Notes: generated by a model from the sequence alone, not told the origin. A stretch of 64,000 nucleotides of DNA from Limosilactobacillus fermentum (GCF_013394085.1 NZ_CP040910.1:1595112-1659111); one strand, 5' to 3'; positions 46,591 through 55,606 are shown, counted from the first letter of the stretch. Numbers and translations are program-made.

Positions 46591-46634
46591 AGTGAACCCC
46601 CGAGATTGTTGTCCAATCTTGTGGGTTCACTTCA
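46589..46634. repeat. 45-bp near-perfect palindrome at the araA break
   Basis: GAAGTGAACCC at 46589-46599 faces GGGTTCACTTC at 46623-46633, with AGATTG/CAATCT pairing further in. It looks like two IS tips placed head to head, as left after IS excision or deletion, or a small MITE. It marks the truncation point of araA. Confidence 0.65.
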
Positions 46635-46669
46635 AGCTAGTTTTCTCTCAACCTCTTACTGTCTTTTCA

Positions 46670-46725
46670 AACCTTGGATAACAAACACGGGAACCAACCG
46701 TCCACCGGAAGTTATCTCCCACTCC
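46670..46725 (-). repeat. Intergenic palindromic repeat, copy 4 (degenerate, low confidence)
   Basis: On the minus strand GAGTGGGAGATAACTTCC and GGTTGGTTCCC resemble the left end of the copy at 52469 and the end of the copy at 50608. GATAAC and GTTATC pair as outer arms. It lies directly past the stop of the pseudouridine synthase gene. Confidence 0.35.
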
Positions 46726-46728
46726 CTA

Positions 46729-47613
46729 CTAATTTAACCCATCCCACAGGGTCTTGAAGGCAACCGGCATTTCAACGTCAAAGGCCAGGTTCGTTTGGGT
46801 AAACGGATCGGTGAAGGCCAGGTGGCTGGCGTAGAGGGCTTGGTGGTCGGTCACGCTAAGGTCACCGCCGTACAAGTGGTCGCCTAAAAGTGGGTGCCCA
46901 ACGCTGGCCATGTGCACCCGAATCTGGTGGGTCCGCCCGGAGTGTAAGCGCAAGCGCACCAAGGTCCAATCCCCCCGACTTTCTTCGGCCCAGTATTCGG
47001 TTTTTGCCGGTTGGCCAGCCGGGTTAACCTCACGTTCGATTTGCCCCTTGATGCGAGCGATCGGAGTGTCAATGATACCATGCTCCTTAGCAAAGGTTCC
47101 GGCCACAATCGCCCGGTACTCTTTTTGCATCGTGTGCCCCTCAACTTGGGGGCTGATCATGCTGGAGGCGACGTTGTGCTTAGCCACCAATAGTAGTCCG
47201 GCCGTATCGCGGTCCAAGCGGGTAATTAAGTGGGGGCGCAGATCCGGCGCGTCCTTGGCCACTAGGTAGCCCTTCACCCGGTTTAGGATCGTCCCGTTGA
47301 CCACGTGGGGGCCGGGAACCGAGGCTACCCCCACTGGTTTGTTCACGACCAACCAGTTGTCATCCTCGTAGACAATCGTCAGTGGCTCTTCGGAAGTCGC
47401 TACGGTGGCGTCACCCGGTTCAGGTTGGACGGTCAGGGTCAGCGGTTGGTTCGGCAAAATTTTGGTGGTTGGCCGTACCCGCCGGTGGTCGACTTGGAAC
47501 TCGCCAGCCCCGTTTTTGATGTCGTTGAAAAGACGGTGCCCCATCCCTAGCGAATGAAGAAAGGTTTTAATCTTAATTGGTTCTTGGCCCCGGTAGACCC
47601 ACGTGTTTTCCAT
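46729..47613 (-). CDS. RluA-family pseudouridine synthase
   Basis: 294 residues. The catalytic motif HLITRLDRDTAGLLLVAKH (near residue 140) contains the essential aspartate. The N-terminal 60 residues form a reduced S4-like region, and the C-terminal RLHSGRTHQIRVHMASVGHP and LLGDHLYGG are also diagnostic. RluA-family enzymes isomerise uridines in 23S rRNA or tRNA; which site is modified is not determined. ATG at 47611-47613 behind AAAGGAG. Confidence 0.9.
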   Translation of the reverse strand: MENTWVYRGQEPIKIKTFLHSLGMGHRLFNDIKNGAGEFQVDHRRVRPTTKILPNQPLTLTVQPEPGDATVATSEEPLTIVYEDDNWLVVNKPVGVASVPGPHVVNGTILNRVKGYLVAKDAPDLRPHLITRLDRDTAGLLLVAKHNVASSMISPQVEGHTMQKEYRAIVAGTFAKEHGIIDTPIARIKGQIEREVNPAGQPAKTEYWAEESRGDWTLVRLRLHSGRTHQIRVHMASVGHPLLGDHLYGGDLSVTDHQALYASHLAFTDPFTQTNLAFDVEMPVAFKTLWDGLN

Positions 47614-47644
47614 CTCGGCTTGGCTCCTTTTTTCTGTTGAATGT

Positions 47645-47675
47645 AAAAAAACCGGATCCGAAGACCCAGTTTTTG
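47645..47675 (-). terminator. Terminator of tRNA-Asp
   Basis: On the minus strand AACTGGGTC, TTC loop, GGATCCGGTT and a T7 tract, directly after the tRNA. Confidence 0.8.
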
Positions 47676-47685
47676 AAAAATTATA

Positions 47686-47759
47686 CGGTCCGTACGAGAC
47701 TCGAACTCGTGATCTCATCCGTGACAGGGATGCGTCCTAACCAGCTAGACCAACGGACC
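47686..47759 (-). tRNA. tRNA-Asp(GTC)
   Basis: 74 nt, acceptor GGTCCGT/ACGGACC with discriminator G, anticodon loop CTGTCAC giving GTC. A single tRNA between the pseudouridine synthase gene and mprF. Confidence 0.95.
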
Positions 47760-47886
47760 ATTTAACAACAAATAATAGTATACGGGAGAGTGAATTCACC
47801 GTCAACCATTTTTTGCTTTTTTGTTCAAAACAGGAGCGCCCTTTCCCATTCCCCGGTATAATGAATGGCGAATAGGAGGAGAAAAA

Positions 47887-50475
47887 ATGAGTCACCTGAT
47901 TAGTCAACTCAAGACCCTTTGGGGACATTATTCACGATACTTAAAGGTTATCTTTATCATTTCGGTAATCCTGTTTGTGATTACTTCTTTGACCGGGTTC
48001 CTGCGCGGCGTTAACTGGGACCGGGTCGGCGACGGGCTGAGCTCGCTTTCGCCCTTAACGATCGCCCTGCTCACCATCGCCGGGATTGTCTCTGTCATCC
48101 CGATGCTGGGTTATGACGTCGCCATCACCCACCTCTTGCCTGGCAAGTTTACCGTCGGCCACATCATCAGGAGCGGCTGGGTCACCAACACCCTGACCAA
48201 CGTCGCCGGCTTCGGTGGCCTGCTCGGGGCGTCTCTGCGGGCGACTTTTTACGGCCAGCAGGCCAGCAAAAAGGAAATCCTAAACGCAATTGCCAAAATT
48301 GCTATCTTCTTGGTGGCCGGTCTATCGGTGATGTGTTGGGTCGCCTTGGTCCTCATGTTTGGTTTTCACCAGGGGGGCCACTTTAACCGTTACGCCATCT
48401 GGCTGGTCGGCGGTGGACTATACTTCCCGGCCGTCTTTTTCTTCACCCGCTGGAAGTCCAAGAGCCTCTTTGCCGACCTGTCGTGGCGCCTGGAATTATT
48501 GATCATCATTTCCTCGACGCTCGAATGGCTAGGGGTCGCCCTCTTCTTCGTCTTCGTTGGGGCAATGATGGGCGTCCACGTTAATCTGGTCGCCGTTTTC
48601 CCGCTTTACGTGGTCGCCCAACTGCTCGGGGTCGTTTCCATGCTACCGGGGGCGCTGGGTTCCTTTGACCTAATGATGATGGTCGAGTTGGTCATGCTGG
48701 GGGTTCCCCACGCCACCACTGTCGTCTGGTTGGTCTTGTTCCGGGTCTTTTACTACTTGATTCCACTGGCCCTGGCCGGGATCTTCTTTGTTCACTACCT
48801 CTGGCTCCAGCTCGATAACTTCTTGGACCACCTCCCGCAAGCGGCCGGTCACCAAGTCGCCCACTGGGTGGTGACGACCTTCATGTACGGCTCGGGGATC
48901 TTGATGCTTTTAGCCGCTTCGGTTCCCGACCTGGCCGATAACAACAAGCTCTTGCAACAGGTCTACCCCTTCACCTTTTTCTTCTTGCATCAGCTAACGA
49001 CGGTGGCCTTTGCAATCGCCCTGCTGGCTTGTGCCCGCGGGATCCAGGCCAAGGTTGCTAAAGCCTACTGGCCCTCGCTAGCCCTGCTCGTAATCGGAAT
49101 TGCCAACACCCTGTGGTACCTAGGCACCCTTAGCTTAGCGATCTTCTTAGCGGTCCTATTTTTCTTGACCCTGGCGATGCGCCACGTCTTATACCGTAAA
49201 AAACTCCAGTACTCGCTAGGTAAGTTCACCCTCGACGCCGTTATCTACGCCGGGGCGGTGATCTTATACGTCATCGTTGGTCTCGTTAACAACCCCACCT
49301 ACATGGCCAAGCACTCGATCCCGAGTTTCCTGCTCTTCCCCGGCGAAAAGGTGTGGCTGTCGGGCTTTATTGGCATCCTGATCGGTCTGTCGATCATGCT
49401 TTTGATCATCCACTACTTCACCTCGGGGCCCGACCCCTTCGCTGGCGAACAAAAGCTACCGGTTGACCGGGTCAACGCCCTGATTGAAGAATTTGGGGGC
49501 AACGAAACCTCCCACCTGGCCTTTTTAAAGGACAAGAACCTCTACTTCTACCAGGTTGACGGCCACGACCGCCTCTTTTTCATGTACCGGCGCAAGTACG
49601 ATAAGTTGATCGTGATGGGGAATCCGGTCGGAGACCAAACCGTCGTCCGTGAGGCGAGCCTAGAATTTCTACGCGAAGCCAACTTATACGGTTACCAACT
49701 GGTCTTTTACGAGGTCAATAGCCAACTAACTATGCTCCTGCACGAATTTGGGTTTGACTTCCTAAAGACCGGTGAAGACGGATTGGTCAAACTTGCCGAC
49801 TTTACCTTGGCCGGTAAGAAACAACGCTCCCAACGGGCCTTAATGCACAAGTTTGAGCGGGAAGGTTACCAATTCACCATCGTTGAACCACCCTTTTCCG
49901 ATGAGCTGATGCAAGAAATGCGGGCCGTTTCCGACGACTGGTTGGGTGACCAAGTTGAAAAGGGCTTTTCCTTAGGCTTCTTTGATCCCGACTACATCAA
50001 CACCGCCCCGGTGGCCCTGGTCGATGACAAGGACGGCAAGTTGGTGGCCTTTGCCACTCTGATGCCGACCGGGGGTAAGGAGATCCTGACGATCGACTTG
50101 ATGCGTCACTCCCACGCCGCCCCGTCCGGAATCATGGATATGATCTTTGTTTCAATGTTCTTGTATGGTCAGGAAAAGGGCTACACCTACTTCGACCTTG
50201 GGATGGCCCCACTAGCCAACGTTGGTGAATCGCGGTACTCCTTTACCGAAGAGCGGGCTGCCCACTTCATCTACGAATACGGGACCCATCTCTACGGCTT
50301 CCAAGGCCTGCGCCGCTACAAGGATAAGTACGCTAGCGAGTGGCACTCCCGCTACACCGTCTACCGCAAGAAAAACTCCCTGTTGGCCACCATGATCGCC
50401 CTAGTATCGGTCGTTAACCAACGTGCCGATCAAAAGGTTGACCGCCACCCACTAATGATGTGGTGGAAGAAATAG
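47887..50475 (+). CDS. mprF: Phosphatidylglycerol lysyltransferase (MprF)
   Basis: 862 residues. The N-terminal 520 residues hold about 14 membrane segments (flippase, with NVAGFGGLLGASLRA and LGVVSMLPGALGSFD). The C-terminal DUF2156 domain (from about 530) transfers an aminoacyl group from tRNA to phosphatidylglycerol, with FLREANLYGYQLVFYEV, LIDLMRHS-like and FDLGMAPLANVG blocks. The product lowers the negative surface charge and protects against cationic peptides. ATG at 47887 behind TAGGAGGAG. Confidence 0.93.
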   Translation: MSHLISQLKTLWGHYSRYLKVIFIISVILFVITSLTGFLRGVNWDRVGDGLSSLSPLTIALLTIAGIVSVIPMLGYDVAITHLLPGKFTVGHIIRSGWVTNTLTNVAGFGGLLGASLRATFYGQQASKKEILNAIAKIAIFLVAGLSVMCWVALVLMFGFHQGGHFNRYAIWLVGGGLYFPAVFFFTRWKSKSLFADLSWRLELLIIISSTLEWLGVALFFVFVGAMMGVHVNLVAVFPLYVVAQLLGVVSMLPGALGSFDLMMMVELVMLGVPHATTVVWLVLFRVFYYLIPLALAGIFFVHYLWLQLDNFLDHLPQAAGHQVAHWVVTTFMYGSGILMLLAASVPDLADNNKLLQQVYPFTFFFLHQLTTVAFAIALLACARGIQAKVAKAYWPSLALLVIGIANTLWYLGTLSLAIFLAVLFFLTLAMRHVLYRKKLQYSLGKFTLDAVIYAGAVILYVIVGLVNNPTYMAKHSIPSFLLFPGEKVWLSGFIGILIGLSIMLLIIHYFTSGPDPFAGEQKLPVDRVNALIEEFGGNETSHLAFLKDKNLYFYQVDGHDRLFFMYRRKYDKLIVMGNPVGDQTVVREASLEFLREANLYGYQLVFYEVNSQLTMLLHEFGFDFLKTGEDGLVKLADFTLAGKKQRSQRALMHKFEREGYQFTIVEPPFSDELMQEMRAVSDDWLGDQVEKGFSLGFFDPDYINTAPVALVDDKDGKLVAFATLMPTGGKEILTIDLMRHSHAAPSGIMDMIFVSMFLYGQEKGYTYFDLGMAPLANVGESRYSFTEERAAHFIYEYGTHLYGFQGLRRYKDKYASEWHSRYTVYRKKNSLLATMIALVSVVNQRADQKVDRHPLMMWWKK

Positions 50476-50507
50476 GAGTGTGACCCAACCTTCTATATAC
50501 CATCAAA

Positions 50508-50553
50508 TAAAAACCGATCAATTCGCAATTATTTACGAGTTGACCGGTTTTTT
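50508..50553 (+). terminator. Terminator of mprF
   Basis: AAAAACCG-TCAA-TCG and CGA-TTGA-CGGTTTTTT pair around an AT-rich loop, 35 nt past the stop codon. Confidence 0.8.
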
Positions 50554-50607
50554 ACTTGGAAAGAAGTTTGACAATCTCTATTTCATTTTCACTATTACAC
50601 AGATAAC

Positions 50608-50718
50608 GTGGTCACCAACCGCAGGCCTAGTATCTAAGTACGGCCGAAGAACGCTGCTTAACACAGCAACCTTCTGCCTAGCTTAGCTATACACCCTGCC
50701 ATACAGGTTGGTTCCCAC
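50608..50718 (-). repeat. Intergenic palindromic repeat, copy 5
   Basis: GTGGTCACCAACCGCAGGCC on one side and CCTGCCATACAGGTTGGTTCCCAC (positions 50695-50718) on the other form the long imperfect hairpin. CTAAGTACGGC and GCCTAGCTTAG pair inside. Preceded by GATAAC. It lies between the converging mprF and DJ-1/PfpI genes. Confidence 0.8.
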
Positions 50719-50750
50719 TTCGAAACCCAGGTGCGAGGGCGTTTTATTGT

Positions 50751-51335
50751 CTAGTGGTTGTTCTCTAATAGGTAAGGGTAGAGCATTTGACGACGAACCT
50801 CGGCAGCATCCACCCCTAAGGCGTCCGCAATGCAATAGGCAAAGGCCAAGGCCGTTGCCGGTCCCCGGCTGGTGATCAACTTTCCCTTTTCATCGACCAC
50901 GTTAATGTCTTCGTGGAAACGACCGCTGGGAGCGACCTGCGTGGTCGTTTGCTCAATCCCCGGAAAACAAGTGTAGTCGTGACCATCCAAGAGTCCGTAG
51001 CGGGCAAAGGCAATTGGGGCGGCGCACATGGCGGCGTTCCACTCCCCCGCTTGTTGGCGCCGTTGCATCAATTGCATCAAGCGATCATCATCGCGCAATG
51101 CCTTTGCGCCACCCGAGCCGCCGGGAAAGACCACGCAATCGAACCCCAAGAGCCCCTCGCCTACTTCGGCTAGGCTAGTATCGCAAGTTAAGGCAATCTG
51201 GTGGGCCCCTATCACTTGGCGATCATCTAGGCCCACCATCGTCGTTTCAATCCCCAACCGGCGAAAAACATCTACCGGCGTCAGGGCCTCGATTTCTTCA
51301 CAACCTGGGGCAATCATTACCGCTACTTTTGTCAT
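50751..51335 (-). CDS. DJ-1/PfpI family protein (YajL/ThiJ type)
   Basis: 194 residues. The nucleophile cysteine C104 sits in NAAMCAAPIAFA and the partner glutamate in the N-terminal PGCEEIEALTPVDVFRR, as in YajL and DJ-1. Proposed roles of the family include repair of glyoxal adducts and oxidative-stress protection. It overlaps nothing and lies 15 nt downstream of the esterase gene, possibly in one transcript with it. Confidence 0.9.
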   Translation of the reverse strand: MTKVAVMIAPGCEEIEALTPVDVFRRLGIETTMVGLDDRQVIGAHQIALTCDTSLAEVGEGLLGFDCVVFPGGSGGAKALRDDDRLMQLMQRRQQAGEWNAAMCAAPIAFARYGLLDGHDYTCFPGIEQTTTQVAPSGRFHEDINVVDEKGKLITSRGPATALAFAYCIADALGVDAAEVRRQMLYPYLLENNH

Positions 51336-51350
51336 TTTGAATCCCTCTTT

Positions 51351-52349
51351 CTAGCTGTTCACAACCCGTTTGATCTCTTCAACCGCCTGCTCACTCTCCG
51401 GGCTTTGGTAAACCGGGTAAATGTGATACAGGTTCCGCCCGATGTGGGTGGTTACCGGGACGTGTTGCTGACGGAGCCGCTCCGCAAAGTCCATGGCGTC
51501 CGGGTACATCAACTCTTCGGTCCCCACAAAAATCGTCACGTCGCGTAAGGGCGACAGGGTTCCGTACAGTGGGCTCACCTGCCAGTTACGGTGGTCCAAC
51601 TTAGCAGCCCATATCGCCCCTAACTGCCGAAGACCGGCGGCGTTTAAGGTAACGTCTTTTTCCTCGTAGTCAGCGACCTGGGGATTAGTTAAATCGATGT
51701 CTAACCACGGTGAAATCATGATTAGGTGACCGGGTTGCGGAAGCCCCCGTTCACCCAGGTACTCGCAAAAACTAGCCGCCAACCCGGCGCCAGCCGAGTC
51801 CCCCATTACGGTCACCTGGCTGACCGGCACCTGGGTGTAGACCTCGTTATAGATCTGTTTAAGCACGGCAAAGGCGTCCTCAACCGTGTGGGCTGGCAAG
51901 GTCGGGTAAATGGGCACCACCACTTTTGAAGCGGTCCTGTCCGCCAACCGGTTCAAAAACTGCCAGTGCTCCTTTAGCGGCCGCTCAAAAAAGGCACCCC
52001 CGGTTAGGTAAATAATGACCGGGTGTTCCTGCAAGTCCGCGTTGAGCGTAAAGCACTGGCTACCGGCCACTTCGCTCTCCTTAACCGGGACGGTGAACTT
52101 AACGTCACTGGGTAATTGAAGGGGGCGTTCACTTTCCACCGCCGCCCTTTGCAATGCATCAGCCAGTTTAGTCGGGGTGGAGAGTGTCTTTTTAAAACCA
52201 GACACCCGGATCGCCATTTCAGTTAGGGTGGCCCGCTGGGAACGGTGGTGGCCACACTTGGTGACCTCCTTTAGACTGCTCTTAATGCTTGTCACAATTC
52301 CGCGGGCTATTTGGCGGTCAAAGTGACGCCGCTTTACGTTCCTCATCAT
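51351..52349 (-). CDS. Alpha/beta hydrolase fold esterase (HSL-like)
   Basis: 332 residues. The hormone-sensitive-lipase type oxyanion motif appears as IIYLTGGAFFERP (GG in place of the usual HGGG). The nucleophile elbow is VMGDSAGAGLAAS, the acid lies in VGTEELMYPDA and the catalytic histidine in LYHIYPVYQSPES. An N-terminal basic extension of about 40 residues precedes the domain. ATG at 52347-52349 behind AAGGGG. Cytoplasmic; short acyl esters are likely substrates by analogy. Confidence 0.85.
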   Translation of the reverse strand: MMRNVKRRHFDRQIARGIVTSIKSSLKEVTKCGHHRSQRATLTEMAIRVSGFKKTLSTPTKLADALQRAAVESERPLQLPSDVKFTVPVKESEVAGSQCFTLNADLQEHPVIIYLTGGAFFERPLKEHWQFLNRLADRTASKVVVPIYPTLPAHTVEDAFAVLKQIYNEVYTQVPVSQVTVMGDSAGAGLAASFCEYLGERGLPQPGHLIMISPWLDIDLTNPQVADYEEKDVTLNAAGLRQLGAIWAAKLDHRNWQVSPLYGTLSPLRDVTIFVGTEELMYPDAMDFAERLRQQHVPVTTHIGRNLYHIYPVYQSPESEQAVEEIKRVVNS

Positions 52350-52468
52350 CTGCGTTCCCCTTATCAAAATTTTGTGTGCATTCCTCGTTTCTCTCTAGTT
52401 AAAATCCTAACACGGTCCACGCCCCGGTCGTTAGCGATTTCCCGTTAAGTTTTGGTAAAAGAAGGGAA

Positions 52469-52578
52469 GTGGGAAATGACCTTCTCGACAGACCGTATGA
52501 CTAAGCTAGGGGGAAGGTTGGTGCCTTGGCACCGTTCTTCGTCCGTACTTAGGCACTAGGTCTGTGGTCATTTTCCAC
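52469..52578 (+). repeat. Intergenic palindromic repeat, copy 6
   Basis: GTGGGAAATGACC...ACAGACC at the left pairs with GGTCTGTGGTCATTTTCCAC at the right; CTAAG and CTTAG and GGTGCC/GGCACC pair inside. Compared with copies 5, 7 and 8 the arm CAGGCC/GGCCTG has become CAGACC/GGTCTG, a paired change. It lies 7 nt past the stop of the UDG-family gene. Confidence 0.85.
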
Positions 52579-52584
52579 CACCCC

Positions 52585-53256
52585 TTATTGCGGCATCAAA
52601 TGCTGTTCTTTTAGCCACTTCCCGAAGGCCTGCCAGTCGGCACGCACGGTCGGTTCTAGGCGCCGAGCGTACAAAAAGGCGGCTGGGTGATACATTGGCA
52701 CAATGTAGTAAGGGGTCGTCCCCATTTGATAACCCTGGTGATCCGGCCGGGTTTCTAAGACCAACTGGTGCAAGACCTGACCGTGCAAGTCACCAATCTT
52801 GGCCTCTGGTCCCAGCAAGCGTTGGAGGCTGGTGTTGCCTAGGGGCACAACCACCTGAGGGGTGACTGTCTTTAATTCCCAGTCAAAGAGGGGCCCAAAG
52901 GCTAGGACCTCCTTTTTGGTGGGGGTGCGGTTGGGGTACTTGGTGACCCGCTGCCCAGTTTTCTTATCGGTGACCACCTTAACCGAGTACGGCCGCTTGC
53001 GGACCACCGAGGTGATGTGGACGGTCGCCCGCGACAAACCAATTTCTTCTAGCAACTTGATTAATTCCTTACCCGAAGTCCCACTAAAGGGCACCCGGCT
53101 ATCGGTCTCACTGCGCCCGGGAGCCTCACCCACCAGCATTACCGCCGGATGGTTTGGTCCAGCCCCCGGTACAAAGCCCATTAGGGGACGATCCTTGATC
53201 GCTGCCTCTACTTGGTCAACTAACTGCTGAGGATACTCAATTTGCACGCTGATCAC
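52585..53256 (-). CDS. Uracil-DNA glycosylase family protein without Fe-S cysteines
   Basis: 223 residues. The water-activating motif LVGEAPGRSETDSRVPFSG (near 42-60) and the C-terminal PMYHPAAFLY motif place it in the family 4/5 branch of the uracil-DNA glycosylase superfamily, which removes uracil from DNA. Classical family 4 enzymes bind a [4Fe-4S] cluster through four cysteines; I find no cysteine in this sequence (for example VVRKRP where KCRPP is usual). So it must fold without the cluster. ATG behind AGGATAGG; 8 nt past the ThrE-type gene. Confidence 0.8.
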   Translation of the reverse strand: MISVQIEYPQQLVDQVEAAIKDRPLMGFVPGAGPNHPAVMLVGEAPGRSETDSRVPFSGTSGKELIKLLEEIGLSRATVHITSVVRKRPYSVKVVTDKKTGQRVTKYPNRTPTKKEVLAFGPLFDWELKTVTPQVVVPLGNTSLQRLLGPEAKIGDLHGQVLHQLVLETRPDHQGYQMGTTPYYIVPMYHPAAFLYARRLEPTVRADWQAFGKWLKEQHLMPQ

Positions 53257-53264
53257 CCATCTTC

Positions 53265-54602
53265 CTATCCGTTATGACGCCACTTGGTATCGGTTAGTAC
53301 CCGGGCCGCTACTTGACCCAGGGGTAAAAAGAGGACGATTAACATCGCCCGGGTTAACCACTCGGCCCCGGTGTTGACCGACTGTAACCCTAAGTTATAG
53401 ACGGCCCGGTACATGTACAGCCCGGGCACCATGATTACCACCGAGGGAATCGTGATCGCAATCCGCGGGTAACCAACCCGGTTACGGACAATCGCCGCCA
53501 ACAGGCCACAAGCTAGCGCCCCCAAGAAGGCGGCCGGGCCAGCCGCCATCCCAAAGTCGACTAATTCCAGCCGTAAGGTATTACCAAGCGCCCCGATTAC
53601 CCCGGCCATCGCCGCCATTTTCGGCGTCGAATTAAACATAATTGAAAAGCCAAAGACCCCGCAAAAAGAGGCCGGCAACCGCAACAATAAGAGCTGCCAT
53701 TCATTTAACGGCAAGGCGGCGAAGTTGGCTGGCCTTAAGTGGACCATCAGGGCCACCAGCCAGCCAACCAAGGTCGCCACGGTAATGATTAACAGGGCGT
53801 AGGCGGCCCGCTCCAAGCCGGACCGCATGTCTAATTTGGCTAGGTCCAGCCCCGAGGTGATGAATGGAAAACCAGGGATGATAAAGAGCATTGCCCCGAT
53901 GTAGCCGGCCTCGTGACGTTCGTTGATTCCCCAGAAGTTTTGCAGGGCCATAAACGGGACCAGGTATAACAAACAAGCCACGGCCACGGAAACGGCCACG
54001 CAAGCAAGCAGGGTAATGTGACGGTCAATCATCTTACGCCGCACAAAGTTCCCGCACCCCGCTCCCACAAAGGAACACAACATTTCTACCGGGCCCCCGC
54101 CGAGCAAGAAGACGAAGGCTGAACAGGCCAAGGCCGCCGCTAACCCCACTTGGTAAGGGCGGTAATTACCCTTCATCCGTTCAATCTCGGTTAAACGGTG
54201 GTCAATTTCTGCAATCGTCCACTCCCGCTTGCCCCGCTCAATTTCCTTAACGAACTTCTCCAGGGCGTTTAGCCGGGTTGTATTCACCCCGGTCGTCGGT
54301 AACGAGATCGCCTGGGTGTAACTGTGGTTATCATCAATGCAGGTGTATTCAATCGATACCAAGCCAATATCGGCCGAACAGGTCATTCCAAGGTTGCGGG
54401 CAACCACGTTCATCGAGTCGCGCACCCGCCAGGACCCGGTTCCGCAGGCCAAAATCATTAGACCAACCCGCCCAACGATCATTGACCGTTCCACTAAGGG
54501 GGCCTCCTTAGCCGGGGTAACGTTGTCATCTTCTACAAAATCCTGCCACGGAATCTGCATGTGGTGGTGGTAATCTTCACCCACCGCTTGTTCCTTATCC
54601 AT
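53265..54602 (-). CDS. Threonine/serine exporter family protein, single-chain ThrE type
   Basis: 445 residues. The N-terminal DUF1212 part (MILACGTGSWRVRDSMNVVA) and the C-terminal DUF3815 part (ITIPSVVIMVPGLYMYRAVY) are in one polypeptide with about ten membrane helices, PGFPFITSGLDLAKLDMRSG between them. This is the ThrE architecture, in contrast to the two-gene version at 30603-31850. The N-terminal 35 residues are acidic and histidine-containing. ATG behind GGAGAG. Export of threonine, serine or a dicarboxylate is inferred from the family only. Confidence 0.87.
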   Translation of the reverse strand: MDKEQAVGEDYHHHMQIPWQDFVEDDNVTPAKEAPLVERSMIVGRVGLMILACGTGSWRVRDSMNVVARNLGMTCSADIGLVSIEYTCIDDNHSYTQAISLPTTGVNTTRLNALEKFVKEIERGKREWTIAEIDHRLTEIERMKGNYRPYQVGLAAALACSAFVFLLGGGPVEMLCSFVGAGCGNFVRRKMIDRHITLLACVAVSVAVACLLYLVPFMALQNFWGINERHEAGYIGAMLFIIPGFPFITSGLDLAKLDMRSGLERAAYALLIITVATLVGWLVALMVHLRPANFAALPLNEWQLLLLRLPASFCGVFGFSIMFNSTPKMAAMAGVIGALGNTLRLELVDFGMAAGPAAFLGALACGLLAAIVRNRVGYPRIAITIPSVVIMVPGLYMYRAVYNLGLQSVNTGAEWLTRAMLIVLFLPLGQVAARVLTDTKWRHNG

Positions 54603-54676
54603 CTTTTTCTCTCCCCACTTTAGACACTAAATTACGTCCTATTATAGGAGGGTTGCCGACGTTTGTGTAGGGACAA

Positions 54677-55570
54677 TTAAGCGGGTGAAAAGAGTTCCAG
54701 GTGCTTTAGAGTCGTCACTAGGGTCTGCTCGTCTTCGCTTAACACGTAACCTTCCCGGGTCGCCACCGAGATGTAAAAACTGGCCGGGGTCGGGTCCGTC
54801 AATTCTAGCGGTACGATCCCCGGCTCGTCTTTGATCGCATCCAAAACGATCAGGCTGACGCCGAGGTTTTGACGGACCAGCTCCTTGACCCAAGAAATAT
54901 TGGGTAGCGGGTAGAGGGTGCTTTCCGGGCGGACACGGGCCGCGTCGCAATAAGCGTTAAAGGCCGCCCGGTGGATGTATTGGTCACTGTAATTAATGAA
55001 GCGTTCGTTAGCCAAATCGCCAAAGGCCACCCGCCGTTTTTTAGCCAACGGGTGTTGTTCGCTGACCGCCACGGTGAAGGGGCGCTTGGCCACCAGGTCG
55101 ACAAATATCCCCTCCTCATTAATCGGCGCCATCGACCCCAAAATGGCGATGTCAATTTGACCATCCTTGAGCCGTTTTAACAGCTCGTGGGACCCCTGGT
55201 CGGTGATCCGCAGGCACGACAACAAATCCGGCGGACAGGATTTAACTAACCCACTGATGTATATTTTACCGATGATCGGGGGTAAGCCGAAGCGAATGCT
55301 GCCCCGCTTAGCCTGGCTAATTGACTTTTGCGCCAAGGCTAACTGGTGATTGATCCGGTCCGCCGCTTGGTAAAGTAACTGACCAGCCCGGGTGATCTTC
55401 ATCCCCCGCCGGCCACGGGCAACGTCGACCAATTGGACGTCAAATTCACGTTCCAGGCGTTGGATGGCCTGAGTAACGGTTGGCTGGGTGACGCCAAATT
55501 GCCCGGCCACTTGGGTGTAGTTTTTCATTTCAACAACGGCCGTAAAGTACTGTAAGTCACGCGTATTCAT
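54677..55570 (-). CDS. mleR: LysR-family regulator, MleR-like
   Basis: 297 residues. Winged helix-turn-helix MNTRDLQYFTAVVEMKNYTQ followed by FGVTQPTVTQAIQRLEREF. The effector domain begins SIRFGLPPIIGKIY, a stretch I recall as typical of MleR, the activator of malolactic fermentation in lactococci. The neighbouring dicarboxylate genes fit that assignment. ATG at 55568-55570 behind AAAGGGGGAA. It is transcribed in the same direction as the transporter operon upstream, with a terminator in between. Confidence 0.8.
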   Translation of the reverse strand: MNTRDLQYFTAVVEMKNYTQVAGQFGVTQPTVTQAIQRLEREFDVQLVDVARGRRGMKITRAGQLLYQAADRINHQLALAQKSISQAKRGSIRFGLPPIIGKIYISGLVKSCPPDLLSCLRITDQGSHELLKRLKDGQIDIAILGSMAPINEEGIFVDLVAKRPFTVAVSEQHPLAKKRRVAFGDLANERFINYSDQYIHRAAFNAYCDAARVRPESTLYPLPNISWVKELVRQNLGVSLIVLDAIKDEPGIVPLELTDPTPASFYISVATREGYVLSEDEQTLVTTLKHLELFSPA

Positions 55571-55606
55571 TCTGGCGTTCCCCCTTTTTCCTCCAGATTT
55601 TAACAC

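Noticed and set aside
47577-47765. A plus-strand frame across the tRNA-Asp gene and its terminator.
   Set aside because: It runs through the tRNA, so it cannot be a protein gene.
50480-50686. A 68-codon frame directly after mprF.
   Set aside because: It crosses the mprF terminator and repeat copy 5; no ribosome binding site or protein-like composition.
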